From: Ophiostoma sp. CBS 140.51
Lineage: Eukaryota; Ascomycota; Sordariomycetes; Ophiostomatales; Ophiostomataceae
Assembly: GCA_029298735.1 (NCBI GenBank)
Contig: JANSLP010000005.1
Coordinates: 62,001 to 126,000, forward strand
Direction of reading: 5' to 3'
DNA length: 64,000 nucleotides
In this document: piece after piece, positions 28,728 through 38,726 of the stretch
Layout of the letters: each line of letters opens with the position of its first letter
How positions within the stretch are numbered: position 1 is the stretch's first letter
Position numbers and translations under genes: made by a program
Notes under the pieces: model-generated
What the model was told of the DNA's origin: nothing
What the model saw: only the letters and a program-made list of their open reading frames with translations
The model's database searches: none

Positions 28728-31458
28728 CTACTCCTCCCCATCAACATTAGCTAAAGACGGTTCTGGTGCCTCCTCGAGCTGCTCTTTTGGTCTTCTTTCC
28801 AATGTAGACAAGGCAAACCCTTGGTCGGCCGTCGTCAGCAGTTTTAGCAGCAACTTTTTTGCCCGCCGCGCTCCCTCGGGCTCAGCTGGGAGGATGCCGT
28901 TGTATAACCCTGTAATGTGTTCCAGCCTCGCTTCGAATTCACGTTCTAGGTCTTGCATGACAGTCTTGTGCATATCCGCAAGTTGTTCTCTTGTAGCCGC
29001 TTCTATATCGCCAAATATCTTTGCGCCGTTGGCACGTAGATACTCGACCATAATCTGCGCCATGCCAACACGGCAGCTGGTACCGTGTTGGGCGGCACAC
29101 CTTTGGTAGCAGGGCGCCATGGCTGTCCGAAATTTGTCGAGGGAAAGACGTGGGGTTTTTCTATAGAGAGCATGCACTTGGGTGTGGACGGTAGACCAGA
29201 CGACATCCTGTAGCTGTGCAATCTGGTCGTTGATCATCGGCGGGGACTCGACGGGGCTGCCCAGACAGGCATCGAGTAGGTCGGCAACACATTGACAGTA
29301 TTGTGTGATAATGGTGCCCAGAATCGTGTTGCATGCCGAAATAGCACCAGGAACTTGGACAGACATAACAGAGGTCCAAGTGGGATCCATGTCAGTCAGC
29401 ACCGTACCGAGGAGTTCTGAAAAAAATAAAGTTAGTTTGCGTTCATCGAGGTCAATGGACAATCGTCGTCGCAGACAACGGAGGTCAACAACGGGATGAC
29501 AGGAGAGTAACTTACCACGATTAAAGTCCCGTCCCGACTTTAGATTTGTATCGTTTCCGCTTTCCATGTTAGCCAACCACCAGATACGATAAGCGGGCAT
29601 CTTTCCTGAAATTTCCTACAAGGAAGACATACCTATTTGCACACAGATCGCGATAGATCTTGGCCGGGATGCCGCCATTTGCCGTCGACAAGGACCATGC
29701 TGAGGCAACCGTCTGCGCTGCCTCTCGAGAATTTTGCAGAAGCGTGTGCAGTTTCGCCACGGGCTCGTCCATGATATGACGCAACCTCGCCATGAGCTGT
29801 TTGACAGCCAAAGCAGAACGATAAAACAGCTCCCTTTTTGCCGCATTCATCTGCCTCAAGCAATCGTCATTCGGCCGGAGATTCACGGCCCATGCGGATA
29901 ATGGCACCACAAGTTCCTGCAGGGCTTGTAGTGTTGCACGGTCGTGTTGAAGAGACCCTACTTCTGCCAGTTGGGTGCACATGGTATCGCGCTTGTTGAC
30001 AAGGGCGTTTCGTTGCAATTCGAGGAGAGCTGCCTGGTCTTCTGCCTTATCCAATGCAGCATGGAGCTCTGCTGTCCTTTGGGTCAGGTCATCGTGGTGG
30101 TTCATATGTTCCCGCAGCTGTATAGCCAGCTGCTCTGCGTCGTCTTCTCGTTGGGTATATTGCTTCCGCTGTCGTTCTTCTTGTGCCTCCTCAAGTTTCC
30201 TCTTTTTGCGAGGACTTTGCTCGGTAAATTCGCTGCACATGAAAGACCAGCACTGGGCTGCAACCACATCGAGCTCCAATTTCGCATCCTCTAGGTCGCG
30301 TTGCATCTCATCGTATTGCTCCTGGAGAACCTCGCAATTGCTCACTTGCGTCTCGAACTTTCTCTCAACCATTTGCGTTTGTTGGGTGACAGTGTGCATA
30401 TTTTGTTCTAGTATTGCGATCTCTGGACATGATTGTGCACTTGTGAGTTCTCGGTTTCTGTCTTGGAGCTGTCGAACAGCGGCAGACCATTCAGGCGCTC
30501 CTTGAACCTGTCCATGCTCGGCTACTTGTTGAAGACGCACCGCCAAACGTGCAAGCAGGCTCTTGGTAATACCAATGGCTGCTGCGATGACAGATGGCGA
30601 TCCAGACGTGATGACAAGTAGGAGATTCGGCCACTGTTGTGCTTCTGGGTGCACGGGTTGTGCAGGAGGTGCAGGAGGTACAGGAGGTGGATGTTGATTG
30701 TTGCTCGGCAAAGGACGAGGGTTGTTGTTGGTGTTGCTGCTTGGAAGATGTACAGCGGTATCAGCAATGTTTCGGACGTCGTACGGATCTTCTATACGGG
30801 TGTCGTTTTGTTGTTGATGTTGTTGTTGCTGCTGGTCCTGCCCCCCACGTTGCTCCCCATACTCTTGTTGATGTTGGCGCTGCTCTGCTTGATGAAGAGC
30901 AAGACGTTGTATGTCCGGTGACGGGATCGATGGCAGGATTGGCTCGTTCATAGGTTTTGGTTCAGTCGTTGGCTCATTTTGAGGTTGATATCGAGGTTCT
31001 TCTTGAGGCTGGTTCACCGGCTCGTTTGTGGGCTCTTGGGACAACTCCTAATAGTCCCATGGATGACGGTCCACAAAGAGTCCGACGCTCTTATTGTTAT
31101 CGCCGGCAGCTGCAACAGCTTGAGCGGGTATATCTGGAGCAGCCTCAGTTTGTCCTGTCATTGGATCTGGCTTGATATTAGGGTCGATGTTGATTGCATC
31201 GTCGTTGAAGTCGTTCCAACCGTCCAAATCTTGTCCCACGTTCGGATCCGGATCGACGACGGCGACATTATTTGCATCGTCTGGACTGTGCTCGATAACC
31301 CTGTAATGGGTTTCTGGATATAAAGGCTGCTCGTCATCCACCGACTCTTGCTTGAAAACAGGTTCCGTGACGACATCGATGACGGCGTACTGTTCGACAA
31401 ACATGCTCTCCTCTTCTTCATGGTCGTCATCGACAAAAGGCATTCCAACTGGTGACAT
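28728..31458 (-). CDS. Coiled-coil protein gene of unknown family with an in-frame TAG
   Basis: Exons 31458-29633, 29559-29516 and 29416-28728. Intron 1 (73 bp) starts GTATGT and has GGCTAACATGG close to its AAAG end. Intron 2 (99 bp) starts GTAAGT, has CTAACTTTA and TTTTTTTCAG. The total frame is 853 codons including the terminal stop and one TAG at 31050-31048, after codon 136. Before the TAG the product is acidic (FVDDDHEEEES; DDEQPLYPE). After it come Gln/Pro/Glu repeats (EPTNEPVNQPQEEP), a Q/H run, then ~250 residues of predicted coiled coil and a helical C-terminal half. The first ATG after the TAG is at 30951. No family is recognised; the helical C-terminal half vaguely recalls stalk regions of fungal dynamin-like proteins (weak). 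Codons are AT-richer than in neighbouring genes. Confidence 0.6.
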
Positions 31459-32697
31459 TGTGCTGGATTTTGAATGTTGCTCGACGAAGAGCCCAGGATA
31501 GAAATCTCGACGAGCAAAAGAAATATTTGAGAGGAGAGAAAGTAAACATAAAAACTTTAAAATGGGGTCGCTCAACCGAAAAAAGGAAAAAAAGTCGACG
31601 CAATATTCGATTGCGCAAACGAAAGGAAACGAAGGCAAAAGCAAGGTTTGGTCAAACGACTAGCACAAAGAAGATGTCTCTTGTGGACCACTCGGTTTGG
31701 TTGGTGTTGATTTGTTGCTGGCGGAATCGTCTCATGGGCGGCTGCGTGGAAAGCAAATTTCAAATAAATAGAAAGACAATTATTCTTTGACGAAATATGA
31801 GGGGTAATTAATTACCTGAGAGAATAATCGAGGCCACTTGAGCAGGTACCTCTCCATCGCACTTGCACTGGCTGGACAACGGAGGACATACTCAAAACCC
31901 AGCACTCGCCGAGAGATGCACTGCCATATCAAACCGGTTATAAATAAGGATATCGTCTCCAGATGGCGAAATTGGCTCAGATAAAAAATCCGGTCAATCT
32001 AAAGATCAGACTGGAGCTGGTGTCGTAACGAGGTCGTTTGAGATCCTTGATAATCGAAGAGATAGCGGGCTAACAGCGGCGCACTGACTAAGATGGATAG
32101 TGTATACAAGTAAGAGACATAGAAATTGATCAACATTATACATGACCGGAGAGAACAAGAGAAAGCTGTGTATTTCAGAAGAGGGATTCGAAAGTTGAAG
32201 ATGCTGGACGTCGATGTTGATGGCCAGGAGCAGCCTTCTGTACGCTGATTGGTCGGAATGGCAACGTCTCCTGGATAGCTCTCACCGCCTTCTGTTCAGG
32301 ACAGCTTATTCTGCCGGGGCAGCAGCTGTTTAGGCTTGGGGCTTGGGGGTTGCTGTGGGGGAAGGAGCGACGATGGAACAAGACAAGACCGCATCGAAGC
32401 GATTGAAGAAGGCGCGATCTGCGACGAATATCCATTGAGCATCGCCAACCGTCCGCGCAAATACAGACGACGACAGAACCTGCAATATTCACTTTGACCG
32501 GCACAGCGCGTCCATCCCCACGCCCCTAAGATACCCCCACAGCGATTGCGATTTCCGAGACTCTCGACTCCGACCGCCGGCCTCGACTGCCTCTACGAAT
32601 TGAAGGCGAGCTCGCCGTCGAGAAGAGAAGTGGAGGGAAATATAAGGGAATAGAAGATATCAAAAGTATAAAAACTTTGCCGACACATCCTTCCACA
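31459..32697. other. Divergent intergenic region of the coiled-coil gene and CFIm25
   Basis: No gene supported. AT-rich between about 31770 and 32170. Close to the CFIm25 start there is a TATAAAAA at 32667-32674, only 24 bases before the ATG, so it is either in a very short leader or not a functional TATA box. A 109-codon minus frame at 32175-32504 lacks any family feature. Confidence 0.5.
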
Positions 32698-33663
32698 ATG
32701 TCGACGATTACAAAGAACGCCATCCAGTCGGGCAACCCGCCCATCCGGCCGCTGCCGTTTGACGCCAACCAGCCCGAAACGATTCGCCTGTACCCGCTGT
32801 CCAACTACACGTTTGGCGTCAAGGAGACGCAACCCGAGGAGGACCCTTCGGTCGTTGCGCGCCTGCGCCGTCTCGAGGAGCACTATGCGGAGCACGGCAT
32901 GCGGCGCACGTGCGAGGGCATCCTGGTGTGCCACGAGCATAACCACCCGCACATCTTGATGCTGCAGATTGCGAATGCCTTTTTCAAGCTGCCCGGCGAC
33001 TACTTGCGACCGGAGGACGACGAGCTGGGCGGGTTCAAAATGCGACTGGACGAGCGGCTAGCGCCCGTGGGCCGACTGGGCGAGGGCGAGGAGGCGGGCG
33101 ACTGGGAGGTGGGCGAGTGCTTGGCGCAGTGGTGGCGTCCCAACTTTGAGACGTTCATGTACCCGTTTATCCCGGCGCATGTGACGCGGCCCAAGGAGTG
33201 CAAGAAGCTGTATTTTATTCAGCTGCCCAAGTCGAGTAAGTCGAGAACGAACGAGAAACTGCGAAGCAGTTTTGAGAGAGGCGAGCAGAGCGAGCGAAGC
33301 GAGGAAAGGAAAGAGACAGAACGAAGCGAGGAGAAAACAGAAGGCTAACTATATGCTGCAGAAGTACTCAGCGTCCCGAAGAACATGAAGCTGCTGGCCG
33401 TCCCCCTGTTCGAGCTCTACGACAACACGGCCCGGTACGGGCCCCAGCTGTCGGCGATCCCCCACCTGCTGAGCCGCTACAACTTTGAGTTTTACGACGA
33501 GGACGGCAATGTGGTGGCGGCGACGCCTGGCGGTGTGAACAGTGCGGGAGTGCCGCCAAAGACGCGCGTGCTGGCGGGCGGCGATGGCGGTGACGGTAAC
33601 AACGGCAACGGCAACGAAGACGGCGACACGGACATGAAGGAGGAAGGCGGTGATGCAAATTAG
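32698..33663 (+). CDS. NUDT21: Cleavage factor Im 25 kDa subunit (Nudix-fold, CPSF5/NUDT21 family)
   Basis: Two exons, 32698-33235 and 33362-33663, around a 126-bp intron (GTAAGT, GGCTAACTATATG, GCAG); 279 residues, ending in TAG. The N-terminus has RLYPLSNYTFGVKE; the Nudix region reads LPGDYLRPEDDELGGFKMRLDERL, where the Glu residues needed for hydrolysis are missing, as in human CFIm25. QWWRPNFETFMYPFIPAHVTRPKECKK (in part) and LLAVPLFELYDNTARYGPQL complete the family signature. In animals the dimer binds UGUA in pre-mRNA and directs poly(A)-site choice. Yeasts such as S. cerevisiae lack it, so its presence fits a filamentous fungus. The C-terminal ~50 residues are a Gly/Asn/Asp-rich tail. 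The start is set by MSTITKNAIQSGNPPIRPL. Confidence 0.94.
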
Positions 33664-33951
33664 AGGACGACGAGAAAGAAAGGGGTTACTTGGCGAACTG
33701 GTTGCCAATTGGGATCTTGGAGGTGGAGGACAGTAGATCTGTTTGATCGATCTAAGATCGATTCTGTTTTCGGCCTTTGTTTGTATTTTGAGCTTATATG
33801 TCCAGTCATCTTTGGCAACGTTATATCTTGATTTTATTTGTATTTTGTGTACTCTTCTGTTTGCTATTTCGTTTGCGTGAGGGTCTTCTTGGAGACAGTC
33901 GGCTCAAGCCGACACATCCTCTTCCATCACCTCCCCTCACAAGGTTGACCT

Positions 33952-34392
33952 TCATGCCTTCTCGCCCTGGATCGTCGCCACAACGTGCCGCGTGTGCTTG
34001 TGCGCCCGGAACTCTAGGTACCAGATACCCTGCCATGTTCCCGTGGCCAGCTTGCCGTTGGAAATGGGAATCGTCACACTGGCACCCACGAGGGCACTCT
34101 TGACGTGCGCCGGCATGTCGTCCGGGCCCTCGGCGTCGTGGCGGTACAGCGCCTCACCCTTGGGTCCTGCGTCGGGGGCAATGCGGTCGAGTGCGTCGCT
34201 CATGTCTGCGCGGACGTCCGAGTCCCAGTTTTCGTTGAGGCTGAGGGCACAGCTGGTGTGCTGGATGAAAAGATGGAGGATGCCGACTTTGTAGTCCTTG
34301 ATGGCCGGCAGTTCGCGGACAATGGCGTCGGTAATGAGGTACGAGCCGCGCGATCTCGCTGGCAGAGAAAAGGTCTTTTGGTACCAAGACAT
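33952..34392 (-). CDS. YjbQ/UPF0047 family protein
   Basis: Single exon, 146 residues from the ATG at 34392 in a CCCACCATG context. The family pattern is complete: QKTFSLPARSRGSYLIT at the start, LFIQHTSCALSLNEN (40-55), WDSDVRADMSDALDRIAP (56-73), GPDDMPAHVKSALVGASVTIP (in part, 89-109) and NGKLATGTWQGIWYLEFR (112-129). YjbQ proteins form compact trimers; bacterial and yeast members have been reported to replace thiamine-phosphate synthase weakly, so a metabolic role is possible but not settled. It is convergent with CFIm25 at 288 bp. Confidence 0.93.
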   Translation of the reverse strand: MSWYQKTFSLPARSRGSYLITDAIVRELPAIKDYKVGILHLFIQHTSCALSLNENWDSDVRADMSDALDRIAPDAGPKGEALYRHDAEGPDDMPAHVKSALVGASVTIPISNGKLATGTWQGIWYLEFRAHKHTRHVVATIQGEKA

Positions 34393-34963
34393 GGTGGGTG
34401 TTGTATGAGGTGTTGTTGAGGAAGTATGTAAACGAAAAAAAGTAGAGGTTGAAGAAACGTTGAAGGTTGCAAATGTCATTGACGTAAGGAGGGGCTGTTT
34501 TAGTGCAAGGCTGTGATAACACCGACTGCGACAACCCGCCGTTGTAAATCAATAGCGGCACACTGACGGCCCAATTACAGCCCTTTATTTCTCAGCAGTT
34601 TACTTTATATTTAATTTTATGTATTGCATTTTAATATCATCTCTAAAGCTCATAATTGTACGACGGTGACCCTTTTGTGCATCTTGATTCTCTAACAACA
34701 TTAAATTTCATCCACACCTGATATGAGCACACCTTCAACGAGCTCCACACATTAATGACACCCAATTAACATGAATGCAATGCTGTACAAGTAAATTAAA
34801 ATTGGGTTATAATAAGGCTTGAAAAACAAAGGCTCTAAAGCAAAATAATATGGGAGATATCCGCTGACTGGGGAGGAAGTACACAACTTCTCTGTTCCAG
34901 TCTTATCCTTTCTCTCGTCCTTCTATCACTTCTAACATTTTTTCTTCTTTCTGATCGTAGCAA
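34393..34963. other. Intergenic, AT-rich
   Basis: 571 bp between the YjbQ start and the stop of the 1176-residue gene, both minus strand. The 34570-34860 part is strongly AT-rich. No gene supported. Confidence 0.6.
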
Positions 34964-37900
34964 CTACTGTTGCTGCGGCGTTGGCTGCTTCTCTTCGGCC
35001 TCCCACTCCGATGCTGGCGCTGGCGGTGCACCTCCCTCGGCCTTGATCGGCGGGATCGCAGACACCGTGCTGGACATGGCCTTGGACACAGTCGTCGTCG
35101 TGCCACCACCGCCACGCTTCAGGCTGTTGTGTGCCCATCCGCGAATGGCCTTGGGCCCCTGGCTCGGTGGCGGCTCATGGGCTGTGTAGTCCTTGATCTT
35201 CTCATAATCGTAGGGAACTGTGCGGAATTCTTTGCCGGTAGACGGTGCTGCGTAGGCAGGTTCCTCAGAACTGGCACCAAGAGGCCGTCCGTCGCTGCCG
35301 TGACCGTTGCTTGAGGCGACACTGTCCCGGTTGCCGTCCCGCTCATGCTCGCCGCCAGCCGGCCACTCGTTGCTCCTGGACGACGTCATCATGGGCGCCG
35401 GCTCCAGTTTGCGGTACTTGTTGTTGCCGTTGCTGCCGTTTGATTCGGGTCCAGGCGGGTAGTCCCCGTTGCTGGGAGGGCCGTTCTCCACGCTGCTGGC
35501 GTACTCGTGCTGTTGGTGGTGATGAGGGGGTTGGTACTCGCGGCTACCGCCACGAGTGTACGCTGGGGGAGGAGGAGGCTGCCCTGCGTACATTTGGGGT
35601 GACGGAGGGTTGCCGTGGGAAGGCGCAGGCGGCTGCTGCTGCTGCGACATCATAGGTGGCAGGCTTTGTTGACCATAGCTGCTCGGTGGAGGCGGCAAGC
35701 TGCCTTCACGAGGAGGGTAGCGAGTGTCATAGGAGCGCATCATAGGCGGGGGTGGCTGCTGATGTTGAGGTGGAGGGGGTGATGTGTAGTATTGCGAGTT
35801 GCCACGGGAAGGAGGGGCGCCGTAGGCGGCACTTGGTGGCGGTGGTGGACCGTAAGGGTCAGCCGGCGGTCCGGGAGGTGGGTAAGAGGAGCCACTCTGG
35901 TGGTGGCCGGGGTGCATATAAGCACTTGAGGGAGGAGGAGGTGGCGGGCCCTGGTAGTAGGGCCCGTTAGAATAGCCATTGCTGGCGTCCCGATTCGAGG
36001 GAGGAGGCGGCAGCGGCTGCTGTGCCGGAGGCGCTTCACCAAAGAGGCGAGGATCAAGAAGGTTCTGGGGCTGCTGAGGCGGCGTAGCGTTATGGGGTGG
36101 CGGTGGGGGTGGTTGTTGGTGAGAGTGGTAGGGTTGAGGAGGGTCCATAGACATTCTCCTTGGAGGCGGCGGTGGGTAGCCGTTGTTCGGGCCCATGTTA
36201 GTGGGCGGGTAGTCGTAGGGAGCAGGGCCGCGTGCCGGGGGATACTGCATAGATGAAGTAGGGGGAGGCGGCGGCTGTTGCTGATAGGGTTGTGCAAACT
36301 CTTGGTCTAGAGCGATGTTTGCCATGTAGAGCAGGTTGGAAGCGTCAGCAATGGACGGTGCACTCGTAGCCTGTGGGAAGTAGTCGGTGCTACCAGCACG
36401 GCGGCGGTCAGAAGCAGAATCGTCGGCAGGCGCTGCGGGTGCATCCATGAAGATATCACGGATAGGGTCGAAAGGCCGCGAGGCAGCACGACGAGGTGCG
36501 GGAGGTGAGGCTTGCGAGACTTGCGAGACAACATCGTCGCTGGTTTGTGGCCGGGCGGCACCTTCAGCAGCATCCGTGTCCACAGCAGCAGCAGCATCGA
36601 GAAGCGTGCCGAAGAAGGCCTTGGCCGCTTCAGCATTAGCAGCAGTCTGCTCTTCGTCTTCGACGGAAGCAGTAGCCGTGCCGACAGGCTTATCCTCTTC
36701 GACAAAACGGCTGGACCGGTCGGGTGTCTGTGGGGGGAAGACAGTCACCTTGTGGTCCTCATCGTCCTCCATTGGGTAGTCGGCGTCGGCCATCTCCTCG
36801 ATACGCTCTTCGAGCTCCTCGGTCTCATCACGCGTGACACGGCGAGGACCTAGCCACAGCTTGAGCTTCTCCTGGCGGAAGGTCTCGAGGACGTCTTCGG
36901 CCGGGGCGATATCGGCAGGTGCAACGCCCTCCTTTTCGGCAAACTGGTCGACGGCAGCCACCACAGCAGGTCTCTTAGACGCAGTAACGGCGCCGTCTTC
37001 CAGTCGCGCAATTCTTATGGAACGCGAGCTGTTAAAAGTACGGCCGCGGGGCGTGTAAAAGACGACAGGGTTCATGCCAGACACGCGCTCGTTGGGTGGC
37101 TCCTCGTCGTTGGTGGACGTGCGCAGGACGAGACCAAACTTGGGGTGCAGGTTGTGCTTCTTGATCAGCTCCTCGTCCAGCTCACCCTCCTCGTACGTCG
37201 TCGCATCGAATTGCCAGAGCGAACGGTCAAAGTGCATGGTGTTGGAGTTGGGCGTGTCCAGGAAGCGGCCGCGCTTGATCTTCGTGGCACCGCGGGACTT
37301 GTCGTTGGTGGAGTCACGGAAGCCAATCTCATGTGGCTCAAAGTCAAACAGAGCCGGAACGAGAATACGATTGTAGACATCAAAGTTGGCAGTGCGGCGC
37401 TTGTTGATGAGACGGACACCGAAAGCATCAGGCTCTGAAGCGCCGTTGGGGAGAGGCGGTAGCCGCTCAGAGGGACGCAAGTGGGTGTTGGACTCGTCAT
37501 CATCGTCCAAGGGTGTACCGTTCTCGTCCTCGTCGAGCATCTCATCCTCCTCTTCGGCGAGAGCAGGACTTGGCGACGGCATCTTGGAGCCGCCGCGTGT
37601 TTCAGCCTCGACCTCGTCGTCCTCATCTTCGTCTGTGGGAGCAACGACAGCAGAGAGCAGGCCACCAATGTGGCGTGGTGCAGCACCAAGACGCTTCGGC
37701 GGAGGTAATGCATCAGCTTCCTCTTCAGCCTTGTGCTTGGGCGAGGGCTTGAGGGCGTTGTCATCACCGCTGGCGGCAGCACCACCTGGACCGGACGTGG
37801 TCGGCGTGCCAGCAAGTCGCCGGCTAGTGACTGTCTTGGCACAGGGCATTTCAACCTTGGCGCCATACGGCGTCGTGCGGTACTCAACGTGCGCTTTGAC

Positions 37901-38726
37901 ATCGCGGAAGCGTTCATCACTGATCTCATGGAAGTTCCACGAATCGTCGATGATCTGGTGGAAGGGGAAAAAATTGGCATTAACACGGGTGATCATGTGA
38001 CCAGGAATATTGGGCAATGGGGATAAGGATGAAAAAAGTCGAAAACGTAAGAAACGACAAGGGGAGCGAAACGGGAAGAGGAAAGAGGAAAGGGAAGGAA
38101 AGAAACTCACGTCTATCGGCAGCTCGTTGTCATGGAGCTTGTCCAAGATCTCGAGGCGCTGGAGCTGGGCATCGTAGAAGCGTTCTTTGGCATCTTCGAC
38201 ATCCCGCTGTTTCAAGAGTGTTAGTGGTATTCTGTAGATCAATAGAGGAAAAAAGAGCTAGTCAATGACAGCGGTGCCATACAATAAAGCCTTCTTCGGT
38301 AATGGTGCGCGACTCTGCATATATGTAGTCGTTGAGCCGCGTGTCCAGGAGCAGCTTGTTGTTGTGCATCTCTTGGACATCGCGGATGCGGTTGTCCAGA
38401 AAAGTCTTAATTTCCTGGAACTGGCCAAACGCGCGATAGGCGTCCGGGCGGCTTTTCAGCTGATCGAGACTGCGGTCGGCCAAGTCCTCGAGGGCTGGAC
38501 GCATCGCATTAGCAACAGCCGAAAACGCAGCCTTGAGTTCCTTGAGACGCTCGGAGGCGGCCTGCGGCTTGGGGTGGTCATATAGTTTTTGACGGCCACG
38601 ACGGCCGTTGGCAGCCTTTCGCGCCTGGGCAAGACGAGCGACGTGAGCGCGGACGGCCTGAGACCGACCACGTCCACGGCCTCGGCCGCGAAAAGAAGGG
38701 GTGTGGGCAGGCGGTGGCTCGCTCAT
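34964..38726 (-). CDS. RG-motif and proline-rich nuclear-type protein, function unassigned
   Basis: Three exons: 38726-38283, 38206-38111 and 37954-34964; 1176 residues. Intron 1 (76 bp) has CACTAACACTC before GAAACAG; intron 2 (156 bp, GTGAGT...CACCAG) is stop-free and a multiple of three. Residues ~12-21 are an RGRGRGRGR tract. A helical region (RLKELKAAFSAVANAMRPALED, in part) leads to LNDYIYAESRTITEEGFI and RFYDAQLQRLEILDKLHDNE across the introns. A central globular part has FGVRLINKRRTANFDVYNRI, FDFEPHEIGFRDSTND and GRFLDTPNSNTMHFDRSLWQFD (in part). The last ~450 residues are Pro/Tyr/Gln-rich with many Pro4-6 runs, probably disordered. The pattern suggests an RNA- or chromatin-associated protein, but I cannot name the family. 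Confidence 0.82.

Noticed and set aside
19591..31458. UAG reassigned to an amino acid in this genome
   Set aside because: LSM5, the PhyH-like gene and CFIm25 end in TAG exactly where their families end, so TAG is a normal stop here.
33661..33840. Readthrough of the CFIm25 TAG
   Set aside because: The frame after it is open for 55 codons, but the sequence is not protein-like and a TGA follows. I take it as a chance open frame and as a caution for the other cases.
37955..38110. Treating the 156-base segment of the 1176-residue gene as coding because it has no stop
   Set aside because: It starts GTGAGT, ends in a pyrimidine-rich CACCAG, and encodes a Phe/Ser/Leu/Pro-rich stretch unlike its flanks, so an intron is more likely.
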